Source of the DNA: Acidimicrobiales bacterium
GTDB lineage: Bacteria; Actinomycetota; Acidimicrobiia; Acidimicrobiales; MedAcidi-G1
NCBI GenBank assembly: GCA_022452145.1
Contig: JAKURY010000008.1
Location: 1 to 64,000, forward strand
Length of the DNA: 64,000 nucleotides
Direction: 5' to 3'
Part shown: piece by piece, positions 34,092 to 42,758 of the stretch
Layout: every line of letters starts with the position of its first letter
Position numbering within the stretch: the stretch's first letter is position 1
Notes under the pieces: generated by a model
The model's database searches: none
What the model saw: only the letters and a program-made list of their open reading frames with translations
Told to the model about the DNA's origin: nothing
Program-made: the position numbers and the translations under genes

Positions 34092-34774
34092 GGCGTGCGC
34101 TTCTCCCCGAAGCGGTCCCAGGAGGTGATCCTCTCGGCTCCCCGGTGGCGGGGGGCCACCCCCCATTTCCCTGTCGGGTGTCCGAGCGGGAGCAGCGCCA
34201 GCACCTCGTAGCGCTCCGGGATGCCGAGCAGGTCGCGCACGTCGTCCTCGTAGATGCGGTGCAGGGTGGTCATCGCCGTTCCGAGGCCCAGCGAGCGGGC
34301 GGCCAGCATGAAGTTCTGGATGGCCGGGTACACCGAGGCATGCGTCGGACCGACGGGCATCGGTCCCTCGTCGTCGTGAACCGTCATGTCGATGGACGGC
34401 ATGAGCAGGAGGACGATCGCGGGGACGTGCTCGAGGTTCTCGGCCAGGTGCACGGTGGCCCGGTTGTTGCGCTCCCAGCCCTCGCGCACCTCGTCGTTGG
34501 GGAACTCGGACGGGGCGATCGCCGGCTCGTACCGTGCCCAGCCCCGCCGGTAGATCTCGGCCAGGCCGAGCCGCAGCCCGGGGTCCCGCACCACCATGAA
34601 CTGGTAGGGCTGGATGTTGCCACCGCTGGGCGCCTGTACGGCGGCCTGCAGGCAGGTCCAGATGTCCTCGTCGGCGACAGGCTCGTCGGTGTAGCGGCGC
34701 ATGGCCCGGTTGGTCATCAGGCCGTCCAGCAGCCCGATGTCGTTGCCCCGGGGTCCTCCGGTCTCGAATGGCAT
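34088..34774 (-). CDS. Nitroreductase family protein
   Basis: A 228-residue FMN-binding protein. It has TNRAMRRYTDEPV near 22, the FMN motif APSGGNIQPYQF, and the distal RSLGLGTAMTTL and LLPLGHPTGKWG. These homodimers reduce nitro, quinone or dehalogenated aromatic substrates with NAD(P)H. It lies 14 bases after the enoyl-CoA hydratase gene in the TetR-divergent operon. Confidence 0.87.
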   Translation of the reverse strand: MPFETGGPRGNDIGLLDGLMTNRAMRRYTDEPVADEDIWTCLQAAVQAPSGGNIQPYQFMVVRDPGLRLGLAEIYRRGWARYEPAIAPSEFPNDEVREGWERNNRATVHLAENLEHVPAIVLLLMPSIDMTVHDDEGPMPVGPTHASVYPAIQNFMLAARSLGLGTAMTTLHRIYEDDVRDLLGIPERYEVLALLPLGHPTGKWGVAPRHRGAERITSWDRFGEKRTP

Positions 34775-34788
34775 CGCTGCGGTCCTCC

Positions 34789-35580
34789 CTACTTCCCGGT
34801 GAACCGGGGCTCGCGCTTCTCGGACAGGGCCGAGAGGGCCTCGGTGAAGTCCTCGGAGCCGAAGGTCACGGTCTCCAGAGCGGTCGACAGGTCGAAGGCA
34901 GGGCCGCAGGTTTGCCTGATCCAGGCGTTCACCGCCTGCTTCGTGAACTGGACCGCCTGTGGTGCTCCTGCGGCCAGGCGCTTCGCCCAGGCCAGGCCGG
35001 CGGCAACGCAGGCTCCGGGGTCGGGTGCCGACTCCACGATGAGGCCCATCTCCACGGCCTCGGTGGCCGTCACCGGGTCTCCGGTCAGCAGGAAACGCTT
35101 GGCCAGCTGCGGGCCGAGGGCCAGCGGCCATGCGATGGTGCCACCGTCGCCGGCCACGATGCCCACCCGTACATGGGGGTCGCCCAGGCGGGCCGTCTCG
35201 GACATGACCGTGATGTCGGCGAGCAGGGCGATGCTGGCCCCGAGTCCCATCGCGTGTCCGGTCACCGCGCAGACCAGCGGTAGGTGCAGGTCCAGCAGGT
35301 CCCACACGATGGACCTCCCGTCGAGGCGGATGTCGGCGGCGTAGCCGGGCTTCGAGAACTCCGGGAACCAGCCGAAGTCGCCGCCGGCGGTGAACGCCCG
35401 CTCGGTTCCGGCCAGCAGCACGGCCCGGGCTTCCCGCTCGTTGCGGAGGTGCTTGAACAGGTGCGTGAGCTCGTGGTGCATCTGCTCGTCGACCTTGTTG
35501 AGGTCGTCGTCGGGCTTGTCGACGGTCACCACCAGCACGTCGCCGTCCCGGTCGAAGCGGAGGTATTCGAAGTCGGTCAT
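34789..35580 (-). CDS. Enoyl-CoA hydratase/isomerase family protein
   Basis: A 263-residue crotonase-fold protein with oxyanion-hole segments TAGGDFGWF and TGHAMGLGASIALLADI, and the usual GDPHVRVGIVAGDGG. The first catalytic Glu position reads HVRVGI and the second falls at GDGG, so activity may differ from a standard hydratase. C-terminal helices end KREPRFTGK, as in mycobacterial EchA proteins. Gene order (two acyl-CoA dehydrogenase-like proteins, then this) suggests a side-chain beta-oxidation step. Confidence 0.85.
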   Translation of the reverse strand: MTDFEYLRFDRDGDVLVVTVDKPDDDLNKVDEQMHHELTHLFKHLRNEREARAVLLAGTERAFTAGGDFGWFPEFSKPGYAADIRLDGRSIVWDLLDLHLPLVCAVTGHAMGLGASIALLADITVMSETARLGDPHVRVGIVAGDGGTIAWPLALGPQLAKRFLLTGDPVTATEAVEMGLIVESAPDPGACVAAGLAWAKRLAAGAPQAVQFTKQAVNAWIRQTCGPAFDLSTALETVTFGSEDFTEALSALSEKREPRFTGK

Positions 35581-35617
35581 GGTCGCTCCCGTGGTCGGTA
35601 GTTCGTCGGTTGGCTGG

Positions 35618-36742
35618 TCAGGCGGCGGGTCGTGGCTCCCGGGGGAGACCGAGGAGCCGTTCGCCGATGATGTTGCGCTGCACCTCGCTGGTGCCACCGC
35701 CGATGGTCAGGGCCCGTGAGAAGTAGTGGCCCCAAGCCCATGGGTCCTCATGTTCGTCGTACGGGTAGTGCCCGTCCAGCATGGTCGACGGGCCCTCGAG
35801 GTCCTTCACCAGCGACATGGCCTTCTGGCCGTGCACGTCGCCAATGGCCTTGCGAACCGACGACAGCGGCCCCGGGTCGGTGCCAGCCACCCTGGCGCTC
35901 ATGATCCGCCGGTTCAGGAGCCGCAGGATCACCATCTCCGTGTACAGGTCGGCGATGCGTTGCCGCAGCACGGCGTCGTCGCAGCCGAACGTCCTGATCC
36001 GGTCCAGCACCGTGTCGTCGTCTGGCCCGCGACCCCAAAGCACGCCGCCCTCCGAGAGCGAGACCCGCTCGTTGGCCAGCGTCACCTTGGCCAGGCGCCA
36101 GCCCTCGTTCTCCGCCCCCACGAGGTGCTCGGCAGGGATGCGGACGTCGGTCAGGAACGTCTCGTTGAAGTGCCGGCCCCCGGTCATCTCGATGATCGGG
36201 CGAACCTCGATGCCTGGGGTGGTCATGTCCAGGAGGAAGTAGGAGATGCCCTTCTGTGGCGGGCCGTCGTCCGAGGTCCGGGCCAGGAGGATCCCCCAGT
36301 CGGTCACGTCGGCCCGGGTCGACCAGAGCTTCGAGCCGTTCACCACGTAGCAGTCCCCGTCGCTTACGGCCCGGGTACGCAGCGACGCCAGGTCGGAACC
36401 GGCCTCCGGCTCGCTGAACAGCTGGCACCAGTCCTCGGTGTCATCGAGCATCGGGGGGAGGAAGCGCCGCTTCTGGGCCTCGGTGCCACCGGCGAGGATC
36501 GTCGGTCCGGCCCACCCCACGCCTATCGAAGCTCCGGGGATCTTCACCCCGGCCGCCCTGAACTCGTCGTCGATGATGAGCTGGGCCTCGGCATCGGCGT
36601 CGCGGCCCCACGGTCCGGGCCAGTGGGGGGCTATGAACCCGCCCTCTGCGAGGTCTCGTCGGGACGGCGACGGGTTGGAGGCGAGCCAGGCGCGGACCTC
36701 GAGGCGGCGGGGGTCGTCGTCCGGGGGGAGGGCGAAGTCCAT
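35618..36742 (-). CDS. Acyl-CoA dehydrogenase family protein
   Basis: A 374-residue acyl-CoA dehydrogenase with FSEPEAGSDLASLRT, VNGSKLWST, ANERVSLSEG and a C-terminal GGGTSEVQRNIIGERLLGLPRE. It resembles actinobacterial FadE proteins, including the heterotetrameric steroid side-chain enzymes. It is the second gene of the operon, 23 bases after the HsaA-like gene. ATG 36742 directly precedes the FALPPDDD start of the fold. Confidence 0.9.
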   Translation of the reverse strand: MDFALPPDDDPRRLEVRAWLASNPSPSRRDLAEGGFIAPHWPGPWGRDADAEAQLIIDDEFRAAGVKIPGASIGVGWAGPTILAGGTEAQKRRFLPPMLDDTEDWCQLFSEPEAGSDLASLRTRAVSDGDCYVVNGSKLWSTRADVTDWGILLARTSDDGPPQKGISYFLLDMTTPGIEVRPIIEMTGGRHFNETFLTDVRIPAEHLVGAENEGWRLAKVTLANERVSLSEGGVLWGRGPDDDTVLDRIRTFGCDDAVLRQRIADLYTEMVILRLLNRRIMSARVAGTDPGPLSSVRKAIGDVHGQKAMSLVKDLEGPSTMLDGHYPYDEHEDPWAWGHYFSRALTIGGGTSEVQRNIIGERLLGLPREPRPAA

Positions 36743-36765
36743 GGTCGGGCAGTCTCCCGCACCGA

Positions 36766-37917
36766 TCAGAGCAGCGCGGTGTCGGTGTCCAGGCCGAGCC
36801 GGAGCCGACCGGTCAACTCGCGGATGCGGGGAGCCACCATGGCATGCGTGGCCGCCACCTGGCCGTCCCGGACCATGCGCTGGAGGGGTTCGCGGAGGTA
36901 GACGGCGCTGCCGCCGGCCTCCCGCTGCAGGTGTCCCAGGGCGTCGGCACACCGCTGGGCGGCGTCGCAGGCGGCCAGTCGCAGGCTCCGCCGGTGCTCG
37001 ACGGTGAGGGGGTCGCCGGCTCGGGCGGTCTCCCAGGCCTCGCCCAGCACGTCGTGGAGGAAGGCCAGGGAGGAACGGGCGGTGGCCTCGGTGCTGGACA
37101 GCACGGTCTGGCCGGAGGCCCGCTCGGAGAGCGTGCGGCCGGAACCCTCGGGCTTCCTGGCCACGGCGATCTCGGCGAACCGGTCCACGGCCCCGTTCAG
37201 CAGGCCGACGGCCACCGCGGCGACCCCGGCGGCCAGCATCCCGTAGAAGGGGAACCGCCACTGCGGGCCGTCCAGGCGGGGCACGGCGGTGGGGAGTTGG
37301 AGCCACCGACCCTCAGGGACGAAGGCGTCGTCGACCCGGTAGTCGGCCGACCCGCTGCCCGCCAGCCCGGTCACGTGCCAGGTGTCGAGGTGTTCCACGT
37401 CGTCCCGGTCGAAGAAGACGAACGGCGCGAACAGGCCGTCGTCCCGCCTGGTGGGCGTCCCGTCGGCGTCGACGATCCGGGCCCCGCCGCCGATCCAGGT
37501 GCAGTGGTGCGTTCCGGACCCCCAGGCCCACGTCCCGGTCACCCGGAGCCCACCGTCAACGGCGACCGCCCGCCCGACCGGCGCGGCGTAGCCCCCGACG
37601 CACGAGTCGGCCGGGCCGAAGATCAGGGTGGCCACGTCGAGGGGTAGGAAGCCGGCCTGGAGCGATGTGGTGCCGGCGATCATCACGCACCATCCGGCAG
37701 CTCCGTCGTGTCGGGACACCTCGGCGATGACGTCGATGGCCGTTGCCACGTCCAGTTCCGGCCCGCCCAGGTCCGCAGGAGTCAGCAGCCGGAACAGCCC
37801 GGCGTCGGTGAGGTCGGCCACGACGTCGTCGGGCAGCGTGCGGTGGGCCTCGATGCGTTCGGAGCGTTCAGCCAGCGTGGGTCCGAGGTCTCGGGCCCGC
37901 TGGAGTAGGTCGGCCAT
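36766..37917 (-). CDS. Acyl-CoA dehydrogenase-fold flavin monooxygenase (HsaA-like)
   Basis: A 383-residue group D flavoprotein of the Acyl-CoA_dh_2 type. LLTPADLGGPELD, HDGAAGWC, TGTWAWGSGTHHC and the long C-terminal helical domain with AGGSAVYLREPLQRMVRD are typical of HsaA, HpaB-like and DszC-type monooxygenases that use reduced flavin from a partner reductase. It is the first gene of the minus-strand operon, and the nitroreductase or LLM protein may supply flavin. TCTAGT lies 8 bases before its ATG. It is divergent from the TetR regulator. Confidence 0.85.
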   Translation of the reverse strand: MADLLQRARDLGPTLAERSERIEAHRTLPDDVVADLTDAGLFRLLTPADLGGPELDVATAIDVIAEVSRHDGAAGWCVMIAGTTSLQAGFLPLDVATLIFGPADSCVGGYAAPVGRAVAVDGGLRVTGTWAWGSGTHHCTWIGGGARIVDADGTPTRRDDGLFAPFVFFDRDDVEHLDTWHVTGLAGSGSADYRVDDAFVPEGRWLQLPTAVPRLDGPQWRFPFYGMLAAGVAAVAVGLLNGAVDRFAEIAVARKPEGSGRTLSERASGQTVLSSTEATARSSLAFLHDVLGEAWETARAGDPLTVEHRRSLRLAACDAAQRCADALGHLQREAGGSAVYLREPLQRMVRDGQVAATHAMVAPRIRELTGRLRLGLDTDTALL

Positions 37918-37977
37918 GGGACAAAACTAGAAGAGACTTCCAAAAGAAGCAAATAGAACTATAAGTGACCTAGAGTC
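37918..37977. promoter_or_regulatory. AT-rich divergent promoter/operator of the TetR unit
   Basis: These 60 bases are far more AT-rich than flanking DNA. On the minus strand TCTAGT lies 8 bases before the HsaA-like ATG. On the plus strand TATAAG (37960-37965) lies 12 bases before the TetR ATG. GAAG-AGA-CTTC (37930-37940) is a short palindrome overlapping the minus-strand -10, a candidate TetR operator. Confidence 0.55.
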
Positions 37978-38613
37978 ATGCCCGTGATGGGGGTCGGTGG
38001 AGATCTCGACGAAGGCGCACCGGTCGGCCGGTCGGAGCGGACCCGGCGGATCCTGGTGGATGCGACCGTGGATCGCCTGCGCTCTGACGGCGCCTTCACG
38101 GCCGAGCAGGTGGCCGCCGATGCCGGGGTGAGCGTCGCCACCATCTACAACCGCTTTCCCGAGGGGCGCGACGGCCTGCTTGCCGCAGCCTTTGACCGGG
38201 CGCTGGACCGTGTGGTCGCCGTCGGCGCCGTGCTGACCGTGGAGCGCTTGCTGGACGACGGCCTCGAGGCCACCCTGCGGGCAATGGTCGAGGGCCTCGT
38301 CGCCGTGTTCGCCGACGAGGCCCTCGTAATGCGGGCCGGGCTAGCCAGGCTGCCCGAGAGCCGGATGCTGCGGGAGTCCTACCGCCGGCACGAGGCCGAC
38401 GCCCGCTCCCGCAACCACCGCTTCGTCCAACTCGGCCAGGCCGCTGGTCGGATCGTCGACGGAGATACCGACGAGTTGGCGGACGTGCTTGTCGTCCTGG
38501 GCCAGGGCCTCAACAACCCGGTGCTGCTCGGGTCGGTCCGCCGTGGCCGACTCGTGGGCCACATGACGGCGGCGCTGGTGGCCATCCTGGAACCCGGAGG
38601 ACCGACGACGTGA
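37978..38613 (+). CDS. TetR/AcrR-family transcriptional regulator
   Basis: A 211-residue regulator. The helix-turn-helix spans about 20-65 ([15 protein letters not shown]...[22 protein letters not shown]), followed by a helical ligand domain. It is divergently transcribed from the HsaA-like/acyl-CoA operon across a 60-base AT-rich spacer and is the most likely local repressor, with an acyl-CoA or aromatic ligand inferred. Its stop overlaps the glutaredoxin GTG by 4 bases. Confidence 0.9.
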   Translation: MPVMGVGGDLDEGAPVGRSERTRRILVDATVDRLRSDGAFTAEQVAADAGVSVATIYNRFPEGRDGLLAAAFDRALDRVVAVGAVLTVERLLDDGLEATLRAMVEGLVAVFADEALVMRAGLARLPESRMLRESYRRHEADARSRNHRFVQLGQAAGRIVDGDTDELADVLVVLGQGLNNPVLLGSVRRGRLVGHMTAALVAILEPGGPTT

Positions 38614-38864
38614 GCAAACCAACCACCGAGAGCGTCGTCGTGTACTGGCGTCCGCTCTGCGGCTTCAGCCTGCGACTCCTCCAGGCGCTCGAAGCCGCCG
38701 GCATCCGCCCGGAACTGCACGACATCTGGGAGGAACCGGAGGCTGCCGAGTTCGTCAGATCCGTCAACGACGGTGCGGAGACCGTGCCGACCGTTGTAGT
38801 CGACGGGACCGCCTACACCAACCCGCCGCCAGACCAGCTGGTCGCCCACCTCCTACAGGCCTGA
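38610..38864 (+). CDS. Glutaredoxin-like protein, CGFS type
   Basis: An 84-residue thioredoxin-fold protein with [14 protein letters not shown] (single-Cys CGFS active site), the cis-Pro in [10 protein letters not shown] and the terminal Pro-rich [12 protein letters not shown] proteins elsewhere carry Fe-S clusters or act as mycoredoxin-like reductases. GTG 38610 overlaps the TetR gene by 4 bases. Its nearness to the Fe-S hydroxylase operon may be coincidental. Confidence 0.85.
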   Translation: MSKPTTESVVVYWRPLCGFSLRLLQALEAAGIRPELHDIWEEPEAAEFVRSVNDGAETVPTVVVDGTAYTNPPPDQLVAHLLQA

Positions 38865-38899
38865 CGGGCCACGGTTGGAGGTGGCGCCGGGTCCGGTGG

Positions 38900-38920
38900 C
38901 GCGCGTCCGAAAGACGCGCG
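38900..38920 (+). terminator. Perfect 8-bp GC hairpin
   Basis: CGCGCGTC (38900-38907), loop CGAAA, GACGCGCG (38913-38920). It lies between the glutaredoxin stop and the coxS start, 84 bases before the latter. It has no T-run, so it is either an actinobacterial-type terminator or a 5'-leader structure of the cox mRNA. Confidence 0.5.
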
Positions 38921-39004
38921 ACGATGCGGAGTCCGGGCGGGATCGGGGGATCGCACCGACGGCGTTGTGACGAACCGTCCGGGGACACGAAAGAGGGGTT
39001 GGAG

Positions 39005-39457
39005 ATGGAGGTCTCCGTCACCGTCAACGGGACGACGCGTTCAGCCGACGTCGAGCCGCGCACGCTGCTGGTGCACTACCTGCGCGACGACCTGGGCCTG
39101 ACCGGCACCAACATCGGGTGCGACACGAGTTCCTGCGGTGCGTGCACCGTGCTGGTCGACGGCAGGTCGGCCAAGTCGTGCACCCTGCTGGCCGCCCAGG
39201 TGGACGGCGCCGAGGTCACCACCATCGAGGGCCTGGCCGGCGACGACGGCCTGCACCCCATGCAGCAGGCCTTCCACGAGTGCCATGCGCTGCAGTGCGG
39301 GTACTGCACCCCTGGGATGGTCATGGCCGCCGTCTCGCTGGTCGACGAGTACGACGACCTGGACGCGGCCGGAGTCCGGGTCGGCCTGGAGGGCAACCTC
39401 TGCCGCTGCACCGGCTACCAGAACATCGTCAAGGCCGTCCTGGCCGCCAGCGAGTGA
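39005..39457 (+). CDS. coxS: Small [2Fe-2S] subunit of a molybdenum hydroxylase (CoxS-like)
   Basis: A 150-residue iron-sulphur subunit. The plant-type 2Fe-2S site is [16 protein letters not shown] with the fourth Cys in KSCTLL. The C-terminal helical domain binds the second cluster with CGYCTPGM and [12 protein letters not shown]. It passes electrons from the Mo centre to the FAD subunit. It starts the S-L-M operon at ATG 39005, 10 bases before coxL. Confidence 0.92.
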   Translation: MEVSVTVNGTTRSADVEPRTLLVHYLRDDLGLTGTNIGCDTSSCGACTVLVDGRSAKSCTLLAAQVDGAEVTTIEGLAGDDGLHPMQQAFHECHALQCGYCTPGMVMAAVSLVDEYDDLDAAGVRVGLEGNLCRCTGYQNIVKAVLAASE

Positions 39458-39467
39458 GGGGGCCGAG

Positions 39468-41849
39468 ATGACAGACACCATGAACCCGTTCACCGGCGGC
39501 ATCGTCGGTACGCCGCGACTCCGCAAGGAGGACCCGGCCCTGCTGACCGGGGAGTCGAAGTTCATAGACGACCTGAACCTCCCGGGCGCACTGTGGATCT
39601 CGTGTGTCCGCAGCCCGCACGCCCATGCCCGCATCGGCGCCATAGACGCCTCGGCTGCACTGGCCACCGACGGCGTGGTCGCGGTCTACACCGGTGCCGA
39701 CCTGGAGGGCGACTGGGCCGGACCCCTGCCCTGTGCCTGGCCGGTCACCGATGACATGAAGAACCCGGCCCACCTGCCGGTGGCCGTGGGCAAGGCCAAC
39801 TTCGCAGGCGATGCAGTCGCCGTCGTGGTGGCCACCTCGCGCTACACGGCCGCCGACGGTGTCGAGGGCGTGGTCGTCGACTACGAGCCGCTCGAGGCCG
39901 TGGTCGACCTCGATGACGCGGCCAGCGACAGGGTGGTCATCCACGAGGACTGCGGAACCAACGTCTGCTACGACTGGCCGCTGGTACCGGACCCCGACGC
40001 CGTCGCCGCAGCCTTCGAGAACGCCGTCCACCACGTGACCGAGACCTACGTACACCAGCGGCTCATACCGGCGCCCATGGAACCGCGCGGCGTCGCGGCC
40101 GTACCTGCTCCGCACAACGGGGACATGACGCTCTACTCGTCGACCCAGATCCCCCATGTCCTGAAGGTCATGGGAGCCCTCACACTGGGCATGCCGGAGC
40201 AGAAGTTGCGGGTCATCGCTCCCAGCGTGGGCGGTGGCTTCGGTTGCAAGCTGAACGTCTACGCCGAGGAACTGGTTTGCATGGCGTTGGCCAACCGCCA
40301 CGGCGTGCCGGTGCGGTGGACCGAGACCCGGACGGAGGCCGCCACGTCCACGATCCAGGGTCGGGCCCAGCGCCAGACCATCGAGTTGGCCGCCGACGCC
40401 GACGGGAAGCTGACGGCCGTACGGGCCACCCTCCTGGCCGACATGGGGGCATACCTGCAGCTGGTGGCCCCCGGCGTACCGCTGCTCGGGGCGTTCCTCT
40501 ACCACGGCCTCTACGACGTGCCCGCGTACTCGTTCACCTGCCGGAGCGTGTTCACCAACCTGGCGCCTACCGACGCCTACAGGGGTGCCGGTAGGCCGGA
40601 GGCCACCTACGCCATCGAACGTGCCATGGACGCCCTGGCGGTGGCCGTCGGCGTCGGCCAGGACGAGATCCGGTCCCGGAACTTCATCCCGACCGAGAAG
40701 TTCCCCTACGACTCACCGGCCGGCCTCATCTTCGACTCCGGGAACTACCAGCCGACCCTGGATCGGGCAAAGGAGCTCGTGGACTGGGACGGTCGCCAGG
40801 CCGAGCAGGCCGAACGCCGGGCCGCCGGGTCGACGCTGCACCTGGGAATTGGCATCTCGTCCTACGTCGAGATGTGCGGCCTCGCCCCCAGCCGCACGTT
40901 GGCCGCCCTCAACTACGGCGCCGGCGGCTGGGAGTCGGCCACCGTCCGGATCCTGCCGACGTGCAAGGTCCAGGTGGTAACGGGCTCCACGCCCCACGGC
41001 CAGGGCCATGAGACCTCCTGGTCGATGATCGTGGCCGACCAACTGGGGGTGGATCCCGACGACGTCGAGGTGCTGCACTCCGACACGGCGATCAGCCCGT
41101 TGGGAATGGACACCTACGGGTCCCGGTCGCTGTCGGTTGGCGGGACGGCGCTGTGGATGGCCACCGAGAAGGTCATCGACAAGGCCCGGGCCATAGCGGC
41201 CCACATGCTGGAGGCCAACGCCGACGACCTGGACTTCGCCGGTGGCACCTTCACGGTGAAGGGCAGCCCCGACAAGGAGGTCCCGCTGGCCGGCGTGGCG
41301 TTCGGCGCGTTCACCGCCCACGACCTTCCCGACGGGATGGAGCCGAACCTCGAGGCCCAGGTCACGTGGGACCCGGGGAACTTCGTGTTCCCGTTCGGAA
41401 CCCACATAGCCGTCGTCGAGGTCGACGAGGAGACCGGGGCCGTCGAGCTGCTCGACTACGCGGCGGTGGACGACTGCGGCAACCAGATCAACCCGTTGAT
41501 CGTGGAGGGCCAGTTGCACGGCGGCATCGTCCAGGGGGTGGCCCAGGCACTCTGGGAGGACGCCGTCTACGACGCCGACGGGCAACTCCGGTCGGCCAAC
41601 CTGGCTGACTACCTGGTTCCCTCGGCCGCCGAGTGCATCGACATGAAGTTGGACTACACGGTCACGCCGTCGCCAACCAACCCGATGGGGGTGAAGGGCA
41701 TCGGCGAGGCGGGGACCATCGCCTCGACCCCGGCAGTGATGAACGCGGTGGTCGACGCGCTGCGGCCAATGGGTATCACCGACGTGCGGATGCCGGCGTC
41801 GCCCATGACCGTGAGACGGGCCATCGAGGCGGCGGGAGGTGCGTCATGA
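39468..41849 (+). CDS. coxL: Large Mo-cofactor subunit, form II CO dehydrogenase-like (CoxL family)
   Basis: A 793-residue molybdopterin subunit of the xanthine oxidase family. The active-site loop reads AYRGAGR (370-376), the form II signature, not the AYXCSFR of authentic CO dehydrogenase. SVGGGFGCK, GQGHETSW and the catalytic Glu in VKGIGEAGT are present. Form II enzymes mostly hydroxylate small aromatic or N-heterocyclic substrates, and CO oxidation is doubtful. The S-L-M gene order also fits form II. No coxD/E/F/G maturation genes are visible. Confidence 0.92.
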   Translation: MTDTMNPFTGGIVGTPRLRKEDPALLTGESKFIDDLNLPGALWISCVRSPHAHARIGAIDASAALATDGVVAVYTGADLEGDWAGPLPCAWPVTDDMKNPAHLPVAVGKANFAGDAVAVVVATSRYTAADGVEGVVVDYEPLEAVVDLDDAASDRVVIHEDCGTNVCYDWPLVPDPDAVAAAFENAVHHVTETYVHQRLIPAPMEPRGVAAVPAPHNGDMTLYSSTQIPHVLKVMGALTLGMPEQKLRVIAPSVGGGFGCKLNVYAEELVCMALANRHGVPVRWTETRTEAATSTIQGRAQRQTIELAADADGKLTAVRATLLADMGAYLQLVAPGVPLLGAFLYHGLYDVPAYSFTCRSVFTNLAPTDAYRGAGRPEATYAIERAMDALAVAVGVGQDEIRSRNFIPTEKFPYDSPAGLIFDSGNYQPTLDRAKELVDWDGRQAEQAERRAAGSTLHLGIGISSYVEMCGLAPSRTLAALNYGAGGWESATVRILPTCKVQVVTGSTPHGQGHETSWSMIVADQLGVDPDDVEVLHSDTAISPLGMDTYGSRSLSVGGTALWMATEKVIDKARAIAAHMLEANADDLDFAGGTFTVKGSPDKEVPLAGVAFGAFTAHDLPDGMEPNLEAQVTWDPGNFVFPFGTHIAVVEVDEETGAVELLDYAAVDDCGNQINPLIVEGQLHGGIVQGVAQALWEDAVYDADGQLRSANLADYLVPSAAECIDMKLDYTVTPSPTNPMGVKGIGEAGTIASTPAVMNAVVDALRPMGITDVRMPASPMTVRRAIEAAGGAS

Positions 41850-42661
41850 TCCCGGCGGCGGTGGACTACGTCAGGGCGGACTCAGCCGAGGCCGCGATCG
41901 CCGCGCTCGTCGAGCACGGCGACGAGGCCAAGCTGCTGGCCGGTGGCCAGTCCCTGGTTCCGCTGATGAGGCTGCGACTGGCCACGCCCACCGTGTTGGT
42001 GGACGTGGGCCGGGCGGCCGACCTGGCCGGCATCTCGGTGGACGGCGAAACGGTCTCGATCGGTGCCCTGACCACCCACAGCACGCTGGAACACTCGGCG
42101 GACCTGGCAGCGGCCTGTCCCCTGCTGGCCCACGTGGCCTCGGTGGTGGGCGATCCGGCGGTGCGCCACCGTGGCACCCTGGGTGGCTCGCTGGCTCACG
42201 CCGATCCGGCATCGGACCTGCCGGCGGCCGTGCTGGCCCTCGGAGGGACGCTGGTGGCCGCCGGTCCGGGTGGTACGCGTGAGATCGCGGCGACCGACTT
42301 CTTCACCGGCTTCCTGGAGTCGGTACTGGCTGTCGACGAGGTGCTGACGGAGGTTCGCGTGCCGGTCTCGACCGGTGGATGGTCCTACCAGAAGTTCAAC
42401 CGCCGGGCCCAGGACTGGGCCATCGTCGGGGTGGTCGTGGCCGAGGGCGGCGCCGGTGTGTCGCTGGTGAACATGGGATCCACGCCGCTGCGGGCCCCGG
42501 CGGTGGAAGCCGCCGTGGCCTCGGGAGCCTCGGTGACAGAGGCGGCCGCCGGAGCGGCGGACGGTACGGAGCCGCCGACCGACACGCAGGCCGACGCCGC
42601 GTACCGGGAGCACCTGGCCCGGGTGCTTACGGCCCGGGCGCTGGAGGTCGCCGGGGCCTAG
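41846..42661 (+). CDS. coxM: FAD-binding subunit of a molybdenum hydroxylase (CoxM-like)
   Basis: A 271-residue FAD subunit with the paired motifs LLAGGQSLVPLMRLRL (about 30-45) and RGTLGGSLAHADPASDLPA (about 110-128), plus the small C-terminal CO_deh_flav_C domain (QKFNRRAQDWAIVG). It receives electrons from the Fe-S subunit. The ATG overlaps the coxL stop by 4 bases. Confidence 0.92.
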   Translation: MIPAAVDYVRADSAEAAIAALVEHGDEAKLLAGGQSLVPLMRLRLATPTVLVDVGRAADLAGISVDGETVSIGALTTHSTLEHSADLAAACPLLAHVASVVGDPAVRHRGTLGGSLAHADPASDLPAAVLALGGTLVAAGPGGTREIAATDFFTGFLESVLAVDEVLTEVRVPVSTGGWSYQKFNRRAQDWAIVGVVVAEGGAGVSLVNMGSTPLRAPAVEAAVASGASVTEAAAGAADGTEPPTDTQADAAYREHLARVLTARALEVAGA

Positions 42662-42758
42662 GACGAGGCGGAGAGGCCTGTCGCGGGACCGGTCCGGACA
42701 TGCCAGGTGAAGGGGATCCCGGTCCGGCCCCCGACACGGCCGGCTGGTCGGTAGCCGT

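Noticed and set aside
39468-41849. Genuine aerobic CO dehydrogenase
   Set aside because: The active-site loop is AYRGAGR (form II), not AYXCSFR, and no maturation genes are present.
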